39,971 nucleotides of DNA, from positions 1 through 39,971 of the forward strand of contig NZ_CAKKMF010000043.1 of the NCBI RefSeq assembly GCF_918697925.1, in the 5' to 3' direction. Under the pieces are notes generated by a model that was given only the letters and a program-made list of their open reading frames with translations, was not told the origin of the DNA and searched no databases. Numbering within the stretch: position 1 is the first letter of the stretch; each line of letters starts with the position of its first letter. The position numbers and the translations under genes were made by a program. This stretch comes from Arthrobacter sp. Bi26. GTDB lineage: Bacteria > Actinomycetota > Actinomycetes > Actinomycetales > Micrococcaceae. Of this stretch, positions 1-10,405 are shown piece after piece.

Positions 1-1038
1 GGGCACGGGCCCTGGCACGCAGCCGCACGACGCCCGGAGGACCAGGTCCACAGGGAACGTCCTGTTCCGGGTGGGAGACACGCCGTCCGAGTCGATGAGC
101 GCCTCGACGGCGGCCTCGGCCATCGCCTGCACGGGCTGTGCCACGGTGCTCAGCGGTGGCCAGCTGTACTCCGCCTCGGCCGAGCCGTCGAAGGAGAAGA
201 CGGCCAGGTCCTCGGGAATCCGCAGGCCGGCCTCCTGCACTGCGCGCAGCAGGCCGACAGCCTGCAGGTCGGAGCTGACAAACACCGCGGTGGGCCGGTC
301 CGCGGCGGCGAGCAGCCGCTGCCCGGCCCGGTAGCCGCCTTGGCGGTCGAAGTCGCAACGCACAATCGGCCCTTCCGGGAGCCCCGCCTCCGCGAGCCCC
401 TGCTGCCAGCCGATCTCGCGCCCGTCCAGATCATTGCCGACGTTCATGCCCATGACCAGCGCGATCTTGCGGTGCCCGTGGCCCACAAGGTGTTCAACGG
501 CGCGCCGGGAGCCTTCCTGCAGTTCCACGCCGACAGAGTTGAAGCCGGGCACCTCGCTGCTGTGGTTCAGCAGCACGGCAGGGATCTCCGAATGCTCAAG
601 CTCTGTCAGGTCGGGTTCGAACAGCACGCTGGAGAGGAAGACGCCGTCCACGCGGCGGCTCGCGAGGTTCCGGACCTGGCGGCGTTCGTTGGCCGCTGAT
701 CCGCCCGAGTTGGCCAGCAGCAGCGCGTAGCCGCGCGCCGCTGCGGCTTCCTCCACGGCGTGGGCCAGGGCGGCGAAGAAGGGGTTGGTGGTATCCGCGA
801 CCACCATGCCGAGCATTTCACTCGAGCCCAGTTTCAGTGCCCTCGCCGCGGCGTTCGGCCGGTACCCGAGGGCGCTGATGGCCTCACGCACTTTCGCGGC
901 CGTCGCCGGGGAGACCCGTTTGGGGCCATCGTTCACCACATAACTGACGACGGCGGTGCTGACACCTGCCAGCCGGGCCACGTCTTTGCGGGTGATCGTG
1001 GGCCTGGCGGGGGCTGGCGAATGTGGCACAGTGACCAT
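1..1038 (-). CDS. LacI-family transcriptional repressor (C-terminus beyond window edge)
   Basis: Reading from an ATG at the right end gives 346 uninterrupted codons to the window edge, so the last residues are missing. Residues 15-36 (ITRKDVARLAGVSTAVVSYV) are a LacI helix-turn-helix, followed by the hinge segment RPNAAARAL that binds the minor groove. The rest is a periplasmic-binding-protein-like sugar-sensing domain (GMVVADTTNPFFAAL, VDGVFLSS, AVFVSSDLQAVG, FSFDGS). The gene starts two bases after the stop of the upstream oxidoreductase gene, so both are probably on one transcript. Its natural target is the divergent galactoside transport and catabolism operon; the effector is inferred to be galactose or an alpha-galactoside. 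Confidence 0.93.
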   Translation of the reverse strand, partial: MVTVPHSPAPARPTITRKDVARLAGVSTAVVSYVVNDGPKRVSPATAAKVREAISALGYRPNAAARALKLGSSEMLGMVVADTTNPFFAALAHAVEEAAAARGYALLLANSGGSAANERRQVRNLASRRVDGVFLSSVLFEPDLTELEHSEIPAVLLNHSSEVPGFNSVGVELQEGSRRAVEHLVGHGHRKIALVMGMNVGNDLDGREIGWQQGLAEAGLPEGPIVRCDFDRQGGYRAGQRLLAAADRPTAVFVSSDLQAVGLLRAVQEAGLRIPEDLAVFSFDGSAEAEYSWPPLSTVAQPVQAMAEAAVEALIDSDGVSPTRNRTFPVDLVLRASCGCVPGPVP

Positions 1039-1039
1039 G

Positions 1040-2290
1040 CTACCGCCGGAGTTCCCCGGCAAAGCCTTCCTCGTTGGGTCCCTGTGCGGGCAGCTTGGCC
1101 GGGGCGTCGCCGTGGTCCGGCACGGGCAACCGCTCACCGCCGCGGAGGGCGGATTCATGCGCCACGATGCCCGGGAGGGTGTAGCGGGCGGCTTCCCAGG
1201 CGTTGACGGGCGGGAGCGTTCCGGTGGCGACGGCTGTGGCGAAGTCGTCCACCAGGAAGTGGTGGCTTCCCTCGTGCCCGTTGTGAAGTCCGCGGAACTC
1301 GGCGGGGAGCCTGCCGGCGTCGTGCACGGGTGCCATGCCGGAGGTGAAGGCGTCCCGCAGGGCCGGGGCGACGCCGGCCAGCGAAGGATCGTCGGCAGCG
1401 AGCGTGGCCCCGGTGGCCAGTTCCGCGCTGACGTCGGTCACGGACTCCTTGTCCTGCCACACACTGACCGTGGCCAGCTGCTCGAAGCTGGCGTCCGTGC
1501 CGAAGTACCGGAAGCGGCTTTCGCGCAGGTGGGAGGGGTAGCCGACGCGGCGCATCTCGTTGATGCGCATGGACCCGCCGGTTGAGAGTTCGAACAGCGC
1601 GGTGGCATTGGAGAAGTCGTTGCCGAACATGCTGACGTCCTTGTCGAACACGCCGTCGCCGCGCTCGTCGGAGACGCCAATGCAGCTGACGCTGACGGCA
1701 TGGCCGCCGATTGCGCCCAGTACGCCGCCGGTGGAGTGGGTCGGATACAGCATGGGCGGGTAGCTGGCGGTGCGCTTCCAGTCCTCCCCGCCGCTGTACT
1801 GGTAGGCCTCGTAGAAGCCAAGGTCCATGTCATGGACGTAGTCGCCCTCGGCATAGAAAATGCGACCAAATGCGCCTTCGGCCCTGCGCTTGCGGGCATA
1901 CACCGTGGCGGGGTTGTAGTAGCTCGTCTCGCCCATCATGTAGGTCAGGCCCGTGTCGCGGACGGCGTCGATGATCTGGGCGATCTCGTCCTCACTGATG
2001 GCCATCGGTACTGCCGAGTAGACGTGCTTGCCCGCGCGGAGCGCCTGCAGCACCAGGGGCCCGTGCGTCCAGCGCTGGGTGAAGATCGCCACGGCGTCCA
2101 GGCCGCTGTCGAGCATGGCCTCGAAGCTGGGATAGGTCCCGGCCAGGCCCAGCCGCTCCCGGAGGGCCTCGGCCCGTTCCGGCAGGACGTCGGTGACATG
2201 GACTTCGGAAATGGCGGGGTGGGCGTCGAAGAGTTTGGCGAAGGCGCCTGCGAATTGTCCGGCGCCAACGATGCCTAGTGAGAACGTCAT
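1040..2290 (-). CDS. Gfo/Idh/MocA-family NAD(P)-dependent sugar oxidoreductase
   Basis: The product is 416 aa when started at MTFSLGIVGAGQFAG; an in-frame extension upstream would put extra residues before the Rossmann strand and is unlikely. GIVGAGQFAG (6-15) is the dinucleotide-binding glycine loop, and the C-terminal half has the alpha/beta fold typical of the family. Members oxidise or reduce sugars, inositols or their derivatives. At the position of the family's EKP motif, whose lysine is catalytic in many members, this protein reads AVP (about residues 93-95 in HVYSAVPMA), so its chemistry may differ. It lies directly upstream of the LacI gene and divergent from the galactoside operon, which suggests a role on a galactose-derived sugar. 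The substrate cannot be told from sequence. Confidence 0.85.
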   Translation of the reverse strand: MTFSLGIVGAGQFAGAFAKLFDAHPAISEVHVTDVLPERAEALRERLGLAGTYPSFEAMLDSGLDAVAIFTQRWTHGPLVLQALRAGKHVYSAVPMAISEDEIAQIIDAVRDTGLTYMMGETSYYNPATVYARKRRAEGAFGRIFYAEGDYVHDMDLGFYEAYQYSGGEDWKRTASYPPMLYPTHSTGGVLGAIGGHAVSVSCIGVSDERGDGVFDKDVSMFGNDFSNATALFELSTGGSMRINEMRRVGYPSHLRESRFRYFGTDASFEQLATVSVWQDKESVTDVSAELATGATLAADDPSLAGVAPALRDAFTSGMAPVHDAGRLPAEFRGLHNGHEGSHHFLVDDFATAVATGTLPPVNAWEAARYTLPGIVAHESALRGGERLPVPDHGDAPAKLPAQGPNEEGFAGELRR

Positions 2291-2375
2291 GCACGCAAGT
2301 TTCACACCAGCTTCTACTCGAGTCAATAGCTGATGATGAGCGGAAGTTTCCAGCCCGGAAACATGGAAGAAACTG

Positions 2376-2405
2376 TTGCGCATTGGAAAGTTACTCGTGT
2401 AGATT
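2376..2405 (+). promoter_or_regulatory. candidate promoter of the galactoside operon with LacI-type palindrome
   Basis: TTGCGC and TAGATT are separated by 18 bp, a plausible sigma70 -35/-10 pair about 55 bp ahead of the first permease start. The -35 overlaps the palindrome TGCGCA (2377-2382), which has the central CpG typical of LacI-family operators, inside a wider imperfect repeat (AACT...AGTT). A second CpG-centred palindrome, ACTCGAGT, lies at 2316-2323. Both sit in the 170-bp divergent region between the oxidoreductase and permease genes. Assignment to the LacI protein is inference. Confidence 0.35.
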
Positions 2406-2460
2406 CATCCCCAGTTGTAATCCACGTCACAGCATCCACGTAACTGCGGAGGAACCACCA

Positions 2461-3417
2461 ATGACCACCACAACTGCCCGCGGAGCCGCCCCGGCCCGCA
2501 AGGCGACCGGCACGGGAACGGGCAACGCTGCCCCCCGCCGCCGGCGCCGACCCCGGAGCGACCTGAAGGTTGCCCTTCTCTTCATCGCCCCGGCCCTGCT
2601 CGGCTTCGTGGCGTTCTACCTTGTGCCGAGCATCCGCGGCGTCTACCTCAGCTTCACCGAGTACAGCGTCTTGGGGGATCCCACCTGGATCGGGATCAAG
2701 AACTACACCGCGATCTTCGCGGACGATCTGTTCTGGAACGCCATGGCCGTCACGGTCCAGTACGTGGCATTGAACATCGGCTTCCAGACGGTGATCGCGC
2801 TCGGACTGGCCCTGCTGATGCACAACGTCGCCAAGTCCACGCTTATCCGCGGCGCCCTGCTGCTGCCCTTCCTCGTGGCCAACGTGATCGTCGCGCTGCT
2901 GTGGTTCTGGATGCTCGACTACCAGCTGGGAATCGTCAACGAGGTCATCAACTGGCTGGGCCTGCCGCGCATCGCCTTCTTCGGCAGCGAGCAATGGGCC
3001 ATCCCCACCATCGCCGGCGTCAACGTCTGGCGCCACATGGGATACACGGCCCTGCTGATCTTCGCCGGCCTGCAGTCCATCCCCAACCACGTGTACGAGG
3101 TCGCCTCGCTCGACGGCGCCTCCCCGACCCGGACGTTCTGGAGCATCACGATGCCGCTCCTGCGCCCGGTGCTGGTGCTGGTCCTGGTGGTCACCGTGAT
3201 CGGCTCCTTCCAGGTCTTCGACACCGTGGCAGTGACCACGGGTGGCGGCCCGATCAATGCCTCCCGCGTCATCCAGATGTACATCTACCAGAAGGCCTTC
3301 GGTGAATCCGACTTCGGCTACGCCTCGGCCCTGTCCGTCATTCTCTTCGTCATTCTCGCTCTTGTGGCCTTCGTCCAGATGAAGTTCCTCAAGGGCAACG
3401 AATCGGATCTGGACTAA
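2461..3417 (+). CDS. ABC sugar transporter permease, MalF/UgpA type
   Basis: A 318-aa integral membrane protein preceded by a clear GGAGG ribosome-binding site; the longer in-frame extension upstream is discarded because it crosses the promoter region. The first 38 residues are Ala/Arg rich and cytoplasmic, then about six transmembrane helices follow (first LKVALLFIAPALLGFVAFYL). The EAA loop that docks on the ATPase is visible as EVASLDGASPTRTFWSITMP near residues 210-235. It forms the channel with the next gene product and receives sugar from the lipoprotein two genes down. No ATPase gene is present, as usual for actinobacterial CUT1 systems that share an MsiK-type ATPase encoded elsewhere. 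Confidence 0.94.
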   Translation: MTTTTARGAAPARKATGTGTGNAAPRRRRRPRSDLKVALLFIAPALLGFVAFYLVPSIRGVYLSFTEYSVLGDPTWIGIKNYTAIFADDLFWNAMAVTVQYVALNIGFQTVIALGLALLMHNVAKSTLIRGALLLPFLVANVIVALLWFWMLDYQLGIVNEVINWLGLPRIAFFGSEQWAIPTIAGVNVWRHMGYTALLIFAGLQSIPNHVYEVASLDGASPTRTFWSITMPLLRPVLVLVLVVTVIGSFQVFDTVAVTTGGGPINASRVIQMYIYQKAFGESDFGYASALSVILFVILALVAFVQMKFLKGNESDLD

Positions 3418-3429
3418 GGAACCCCAGCC

Positions 3430-4362
3430 ATGACTACCTCCGCCCCTTCCCGCAAGAAGCCCTCCGCCACCGTTCCCGCTCCCAGGAAGCCGGTTAACTG
3501 GCGCCGCGTCGGCGCCTGGACCCTCGTCGCCATCGCCGTCGTCGTGACGATCGCGCCGTTCCTCTGGATGCTCCGCACCGCACTGTCCAGCAACGCCTCC
3601 CTGGCCTCGAACGCCAGCAACCTGCTGCCGGCCGACTTCAGCCTCGGCGCCTTCAAGCGGGTCCTGGGGCTGCAGAGCCCCGAGGAAGCCATCGCCGAGG
3701 GCGGCTCCGGCGCCGCCATCAACTTCTGGCTGTACCTGCGCAACTCCGTCATCTTCGCCACCGTCACCACCGCCGGGCAGGTCTTCTTCAGCGCGATGGC
3801 CGCCTACGCCTTCTCCCGGCTCCGCTGGCCGGGCCGGAACGTGGTGTTCGGCCTGTTCCTGGCCACCATGATGGTCCCGCCGATCTTCACAGCCCTGCCC
3901 AACTTCCTGATGATCAAGAACCTCGGCCTGCTCAACACGTTCGCCGGTCTGGCCCTGCCGTTCCTGTTCATGACCCCCTTCGCCATCTTCTTCCTGCGCC
4001 AGTTCTTCCTCTCCATGTCCCGCGAGGTGGAAGAGGCCGCCATGCTCGACGGCGCCAAGCACGTGCGGATCTTCTTCCAGATCGTGCTCCCGAACGCCGC
4101 GGCCCCGCTGGCCACCCTGGCGCTGCTAACTTTCATCGGCCAGTGGAACGAGTACTTCTGGCCGCTGCTGGTGGGCCAGGACGAAAGTGTCCGCGTCCTC
4201 ACCGTGGGTCTGGGCGTCTTCAAGTCCCAGTCCCCGCAGGGCGCCCCCGACTGGTCCGGCCTGATGGCCGCAACACTGATCGCGGCCCTGCCGGTCCTGC
4301 TGCTCTTCATCGCCTTCGGCAAGCGGGTGGTCAACTCCATCGGCTTCTCCGGCATCAAGTAA
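3430..4362 (+). CDS. ABC sugar transporter permease, MalG/UgpE type
   Basis: A 310-aa inner-membrane protein, second half of the CUT1 channel, starting 12 bp after the first permease. About six hydrophobic helices are visible, beginning with VGAWTLVAIAVVVTIAPFLW. The EAA motif EEAAMLDGAKHVRIFFQIV lies near residues 199-217, and the C-terminus SIGFSGIK matches the KGLxxGAxKG-like end of MalG relatives. Its tight spacing and order (F-type, G-type, binding protein) place it in one operon with its neighbours. Confidence 0.94.
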   Translation: MTTSAPSRKKPSATVPAPRKPVNWRRVGAWTLVAIAVVVTIAPFLWMLRTALSSNASLASNASNLLPADFSLGAFKRVLGLQSPEEAIAEGGSGAAINFWLYLRNSVIFATVTTAGQVFFSAMAAYAFSRLRWPGRNVVFGLFLATMMVPPIFTALPNFLMIKNLGLLNTFAGLALPFLFMTPFAIFFLRQFFLSMSREVEEAAMLDGAKHVRIFFQIVLPNAAAPLATLALLTFIGQWNEYFWPLLVGQDESVRVLTVGLGVFKSQSPQGAPDWSGLMAATLIAALPVLLLFIAFGKRVVNSIGFSGIK

Positions 4363-4433
4363 CCCCGACCCAACACGCACTGCCCCGTCAACAAGCGTTC
4401 CCCTCAAAGAAGCACTTCCATGAAAGGTCCACC

Positions 4434-5774
4434 ATGAAGAAGACCCTCGGCGCCGTCGCTGCCGCCGCAGCCATCGCAATCTCCCTCTCCGCCTGCGGCG
4501 GGTCCGCCCCGGCCTCCACCGAGGCCAAGGGCGAAATCAACTACTGGCTGTGGGACGCCAACCAGCTCCCGGCCTACCAGCAGTGTGCGGACGATTTCAC
4601 CAAGGCCAACCCGGACATCAAGGTCAAGATCACCCAGCGCGGCTGGGACGACTACTGGACCACGCTGACCAACGGCTTCGTCGCCGGCACTGCCCCCGAC
4701 GTCTTCACCAACCACCTCTCGAAGTACCCCGAGTACGCCGCGAAGAAGCAGCTGCTCTCCCTTGACGACGCAGTGGCCAAGGACGGCATCAAGCTGGAGA
4801 GCTACACCAAGGGACTCCCCGAGCTCTGGGTGGGCCAGGACGGCAAGCGCTACGGACTGCCCAAGGACTGGGACACCGTGGGCCTCTTCTACAACACGGC
4901 CATGACGGACTCCGCGGGCCTGACCGCCGAGCAGATGGCCAACCTGGACTGGAACCCGCAGGACGGCGGCAGCTACGAGAAGGCAATCGCGCACCTGACC
5001 GTGGACAAGAACGGCGTGCGCGGCGACGCGGCAGGTTTCGACAAGAACAACGTGGCCGTCTACGGCCTCGGTCTCGCCGGCAGCGGCTCCGGGCAGGGCC
5101 AGACCGAGTGGAGCTTCCTCAGCGCCACCACCGGCTGGAGCGCCACGGACAAGAACCCCTGGGGCACCAAGTTCAACTACGACGACCCCAAGTTCCAGGA
5201 AACCATCGCCTGGTGGGCCGGACTCGTAGAAAAGGGCTACATGCCCAAGCTCGAAACCACCGTCGGCGCCAGCCTGGCGGACAACTTCGGCGCCGGCAAG
5301 GCTGCCATCAACACCACCGGTGACTGGCTGATCGGCCAGTACAAGAGCTACAAGGGCGTGAAGACCGCGTTCGCCCCCACCCCGAAGGGCCCCGAGGGCA
5401 AGCGCGCCAGCATGTTCAACGGCCTGGCCGACTCCGTCTGGGCCGGCAGCAAGAACCCGGCCGCCTCAGTCAAGTGGGTCGAATACCTCGCCTCCACCGC
5501 CTGCCAGGACGTCGTAGCCTCCAAGGGCGTCGTGTTCCCGGCTCTCACCAGCTCCTCCGAGAAGGCAGCCGAAGCATTCAAGGCCAAGGGCACCGACGTC
5601 TCCGCCTTCACCACCCACGTCAAGGAAGGAACCACGTTCCTGTTCCCGATCGCGGATAAGGCAGCCAAGGTGGACGGCATCATGAAGCCGGCCATGGACG
5701 CCGTCCTCTCCGGCAAGAAGCCTGCCAGCTCCCTCACCGAGGCCAACAACCAGGTCAACGCCCTCTTCAAGTAA
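4434..5774 (+). CDS. extracellular sugar-binding lipoprotein of the ABC importer
   Basis: The 446-aa product starts MKKTLGAV and has a lipoprotein signal peptide ending in the lipobox LSAC with lipidated Cys21. The mature part is a family 1 (SBP_bac_1) solute-binding fold: EINYWLWDANQLPAYQQC at the start, TAPDVFTNHLSKYPEYA, and the late Trp-rich segment TTGDWLIGQYKSYKG. It captures the sugar outside the membrane and delivers it to the two permeases encoded upstream. Co-transcription with an alpha-galactosidase, galT and galK points to melibiose, raffinose or another alpha-galactoside as ligand. An upstream in-frame extension overlapping the permease gene was rejected because it hides the signal peptide. 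Confidence 0.95.
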   Translation: MKKTLGAVAAAAAIAISLSACGGSAPASTEAKGEINYWLWDANQLPAYQQCADDFTKANPDIKVKITQRGWDDYWTTLTNGFVAGTAPDVFTNHLSKYPEYAAKKQLLSLDDAVAKDGIKLESYTKGLPELWVGQDGKRYGLPKDWDTVGLFYNTAMTDSAGLTAEQMANLDWNPQDGGSYEKAIAHLTVDKNGVRGDAAGFDKNNVAVYGLGLAGSGSGQGQTEWSFLSATTGWSATDKNPWGTKFNYDDPKFQETIAWWAGLVEKGYMPKLETTVGASLADNFGAGKAAINTTGDWLIGQYKSYKGVKTAFAPTPKGPEGKRASMFNGLADSVWAGSKNPAASVKWVEYLASTACQDVVASKGVVFPALTSSSEKAAEAFKAKGTDVSAFTTHVKEGTTFLFPIADKAAKVDGIMKPAMDAVLSGKKPASSLTEANNQVNALFK

Positions 5775-5811
5775 GCCTCTGAGGCCATAGCCGCCAGTAA
5801 CGGCGGCGCCC

Positions 5812-5845
5812 GGTGCGCGGGATCCCGAGCCGGATCCCGCGCACC
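5812..5845 (+). promoter_or_regulatory. perfect 14-bp RNA hairpin between binding-protein and alpha-galactosidase genes
   Basis: GGTGCGCGGGATCC pairs exactly with GGATCCCGCGCACC around the 6-nt loop CGAGCC. No U-run follows. Hairpins in this place commonly stabilise the abundant binding-protein mRNA or partly terminate transcription, lowering expression of the enzyme genes downstream. The structure is seen directly; the function is inferred. Confidence 0.6.
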
Positions 5846-5880
5846 AGCACCTGACTTCCGCACAACTGAAAGCGAATCCC

Positions 5881-8046
5881 ATGCACCCCGTGCACCTGCG
5901 TTCTGCCGGCACCAGCCTCCTGCTGGCCTTCGACTCCGGCGAGGCCGAGATCGTCCACTGGGGCGCCGACCTCGGCGAACACCTCCCCGACCTGGCGGTC
6001 CTCCGCGGGCCCGTCCCCCACTCCGCCCTCGACATCCCCGTCACCGCCGGGCTGCTCCCGCAGGCCTCCTCCGGCTGGGCCGGACGGCCGGGCCTGCGCG
6101 GGCACCGGAACGCCGACGGCGGACCCGGCCAGGACTTCTCGCCGGCCCTGCGGGTGGTGTCCGCCCAGATGCAGGAGGGCGGGCACGGGGTACTGATCAT
6201 CCACCGGGATTCCGAGGCCGGACTGGAAATCAGTTCCGAGCTCACCCTTCACCCCGGCGGCCTCCTGGAGCTGGCGCACACGCTGACCAACAGCGGCACG
6301 GCCGAGTACCAGCTCGAGGAACTGGCCGCGGTGCTGCCGGTGCCGCGGGACGCCACGGAACTGCTCGACCTCACCGGCCGCTGGTGCCGCGAAAACCACC
6401 CGCAGCGGCACGCCGTCCAGCAGGGAACCTGGGTCCGCACCGGCCGGCACGGCCGGACCGGCCACGATTCCTCGCTGCTGGTGGCTGCCGGGTCCGCCGG
6501 CTTCTCCAACCGCCGGGGCCAGGTCTGGGCCACGCATTTCGGCTGGAGCGGCAACCACGAGCAGTACCTCGACAGCCTCGCCGACGGCCGGCGCATGCTC
6601 GGCGCCGCGGAGCTGCTCGGCTCCGGCGAAGTGGTGCTCCCCCCCGGCGGCAGCTACCGGACGCCGTCGCTCTTTGCCGCCTACTCCGGGCGCGGCCTGG
6701 ACGGCATCACCGAGGCCTTCTACGACTGGTTCCGGGCCCGGCCGCAGCACGTGGACACCACGTCCGGGCGGGTCCGCCCGGTGGTGCTCAACACGTGGGA
6801 GGCCGTGTACTTTGACCATCGCCTCGAACCCCTGCTGGAACTCGCCGAATCGGCCGCCGGGCTCGGCGTGGAACGCTTCGTCCTCGACGACGGCTGGTTC
6901 CGCGGCCGCCGCGACGACCACGCGGGCCTCGGCGACTGGTACGTAGACGAGGGCCTGTGGCCCGACGGCCTCACCCCGCTGATCGACGCCGTCACCGGCC
7001 ACGGCATGGAATTCGGCCTGTGGGTGGAGCCGGAGATGGTCAACCTGGACTCCGATGTCGCGCGCGAACACCCGGACTGGATCGTGGGCCCGTCGACGCT
7101 TTCGTACAAGGACGGCGGCCGGCTCGCGCACACCTGGCGCCACCAGCACGTCCTGGACCTCGCCAATCCGGAGGCCTGGCAGTACATCTACGACCGCCTC
7201 GACGCCCTGCTGCGCGAAAACACCATCGCCTACCTCAAGTGGGACCAGAACCGCGACCTCACCGAGCACGGCCGCGGCGGCCGCCCGTCCGTCCACGAAC
7301 AAACGCTGGCCGCCTACCGCCTCTTCGACGCGCTCAAGGCAGCACACCCGGACGTGGAGATCGAAAGCTGCTCCTCCGGCGGGGCCCGCGTGGACCTCGG
7401 CATCCTGCAGCGCACCGACCGCGTGTGGGCCTCGGACTGCAACGACGCCTTGGAACGCCAGACCATCCAGCGCTGGACCCAGGCGATTCTGCCTCCGGAA
7501 CTCGTCGGAGCGCATATCGGCCCGACCACCTCGCACACCACGGCCCGCACCCACGACATCTCCTTCCGCGCCATCACCGCACTCTTTGGCCACTTCGGCA
7601 TGGAGTGGGACATCCGCGCGGCCACGAGCGAGGAGCGCGCCACGCTGCGCCGCGTGATTGCGCTGTACAAGCGCCACCGCGCCCTGATCCACTCCGGCAA
7701 GCGGGTAAACGCGGACACCGCCGAGCCCACCCTGAGTGTCCACGGTGTGGTTGCGCACGACGCCGGCGAGGCCCTGTTCGCTGCCGTGTCCCTCGCATCC
7801 TCTCCGGCTGAGGTCCCCGGGCAGGCCTCGCTGCCGGGCCTTGACCCGAAGCGGACCTACCGTGTCCGGGCCGAACTGCCGACACCCCTCGACGGCGACT
7901 ACGCGCACTCCTTCTCTCAGATCCAGCCGCCGGCCTGGCTCGAAGACGGCGCCGTCGCGTCCGGCGCCTTCCTCCAGCACGTCGGCCTGCCCCTTCCCGT
8001 CCTGAACCCGGAGCACGCCCTGCTCCTGCACGTCCAGGCCCTCTGA
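5881..8046 (+). CDS. alpha-galactosidase, glycoside hydrolase family 36
   Basis: A 721-aa cytoplasmic enzyme with no signal peptide, the usual length for the long GH36 galactosidases. It hydrolyses terminal alpha-1,6-galactosyl bonds of melibiose or raffinose by a retaining mechanism. The N-terminal beta-sandwich (about 1-290) precedes a TIM barrel carrying FVLDDGWF (from about 333), LWVEPEMVN, and KWDQN with nucleophile Asp455. CSSGGARVD follows, then the SDxxD box at 518-522, which holds the acid/base aspartate. The C-terminal beta-sheet domain ends with HALLLHVQAL. It lies between the importer and galT/galK, so it releases the galactose those enzymes consume. It lacks the Cys-rich insert seen in some bacterial raffinose-specific members, as far as can be judged by eye. 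Confidence 0.95.
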   Translation: MHPVHLRSAGTSLLLAFDSGEAEIVHWGADLGEHLPDLAVLRGPVPHSALDIPVTAGLLPQASSGWAGRPGLRGHRNADGGPGQDFSPALRVVSAQMQEGGHGVLIIHRDSEAGLEISSELTLHPGGLLELAHTLTNSGTAEYQLEELAAVLPVPRDATELLDLTGRWCRENHPQRHAVQQGTWVRTGRHGRTGHDSSLLVAAGSAGFSNRRGQVWATHFGWSGNHEQYLDSLADGRRMLGAAELLGSGEVVLPPGGSYRTPSLFAAYSGRGLDGITEAFYDWFRARPQHVDTTSGRVRPVVLNTWEAVYFDHRLEPLLELAESAAGLGVERFVLDDGWFRGRRDDHAGLGDWYVDEGLWPDGLTPLIDAVTGHGMEFGLWVEPEMVNLDSDVAREHPDWIVGPSTLSYKDGGRLAHTWRHQHVLDLANPEAWQYIYDRLDALLRENTIAYLKWDQNRDLTEHGRGGRPSVHEQTLAAYRLFDALKAAHPDVEIESCSSGGARVDLGILQRTDRVWASDCNDALERQTIQRWTQAILPPELVGAHIGPTTSHTTARTHDISFRAITALFGHFGMEWDIRAATSEERATLRRVIALYKRHRALIHSGKRVNADTAEPTLSVHGVVAHDAGEALFAAVSLASSPAEVPGQASLPGLDPKRTYRVRAELPTPLDGDYAHSFSQIQPPAWLEDGAVASGAFLQHVGLPLPVLNPEHALLLHVQAL

Positions 8047-8076
8047 CCGCCCGGTCCCCACCCCTGAAGGAACCCC

Positions 8077-9212
<1,136 letters not shown>

Positions 9213-9216
<4 letters not shown>

Positions 9217-10385
9217 CCACCACCGACACCACAAGAACGGGCCCGGCGGACGCGCTGGCCGGCGCCTTCGCCGGCCTCTTCGGCCGGCACCCCGACGGCG
9301 TATGGCAGGCACCGGGACGGGTCAACCTGATCGGCGAGCACACGGACTACAACGAGGGACTCGTCCTGCCTTTCGCCATCAACCGCAGCACCACCGTGGC
9401 CGTGGCAGCCCGGGACGACCGCACCGTGCGCCTGGCTTCCGGGTTCCCGGACGCTGAACCCGCAGAATTCGATCTCGACACGTTCACCCCGGACCAGGCT
9501 GCGGGCTGGTCCGCTTATCCGGCCGGCGTGGCCTGGGAGCTGGAACGCGCCGGGGTCACGGTGCCGGGCTTTGACCTGTTTGTGTCCTCCGATGTACCAG
9601 TAGGGGCCGGGCTGTCCTCCTCCGCAGCCCTGGAGTGCGCCGTCGCCCTGGCCCTGTCCGATCTCACCGGAGCCGGCCTGGGCCGCGCCGAATTGGCGGA
9701 TATAGGGCGGCGTGCCGAGAACAACGTCGTCGGCGCACCCACCGGCATTATGGACCAGTCTGCCTCGATGCTCGGCACCAAGGATTGCGCCGTCTACCTG
9801 GACTGCCGTGACCTCAGCTCCCGCCCGGTACCGCTCGGCCTGGAGGAAGCCGGGCTTCTCTGCCTGGTCATCGACACCAAGGTCTCGCACGCCCACGCCA
9901 GCGGCGGGTATGCCGAGCGCCGGGCCTCCTGCGTCCGGGGCGCCCGGGCCATGGGCGTGGGCACCCTTCGCGACCTCGGCGCCGCCGATCTGCCCAGTGC
10001 CGAGCGGATCCTCGACGAGAAGACGTTCCGCCGGGTCCGGCACATCGTCACCGAGAACGCACGGGTCGCCCGGACCGCGGAACTGCTCGGGACCCTTGGG
10101 CCGCTGGCCATCGGGGAACTCCTGGACGCCAGCCACCGCTCCATGCGGGACGACTTCGAGATCTCCTGCCCGGAACTGAACCTGGCCGTTGACGCCGCCC
10201 GCACCAACGGGGCCATCGGGGCCCGGATGACCGGCGGCGGGTTCGGCGGCTCGGCCATCGCCCTGGTTCCGGTCAACGACGCCGATCGGGCCCGGTCCGC
10301 GGTCCTTGCCGGCTTCGCCGCCCGTGGGCTGCCGGCACCGGACGTCTTCGCCGTCCTGCCGGCAGAGGGGGCGCGGCGGCTGTGA
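9213..10385 (+). CDS. galK: galactokinase
   Basis: The 390-aa GHMP kinase phosphorylates galactose at C1 with ATP. The galactokinase signature GRVNLIGEHTDYNEG (35-49), the ATP-binding loop PVGAGLSSSAAL (129-140) and the third GHMP motif MTGGGFGGSAIALV near the C-terminus are all intact. It starts at ATGA overlapping the galT stop and is the last gene of the plus-strand operon, which converges on the nickel transporter gene after a 20-bp gap. galE and galM are not in the window. Confidence 0.97.
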
Positions 10386-10405
10386 TCAGCCCGGCGGCCG
10401 GGTGG

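Noticed and set aside
2323..4062. Long minus-strand reading frame opposite the two permease genes
   Set aside because: Its translation is the His/Gly/Glu-rich pattern produced by the antisense of GC-rich genes, while the plus strand encodes two clear permeases.
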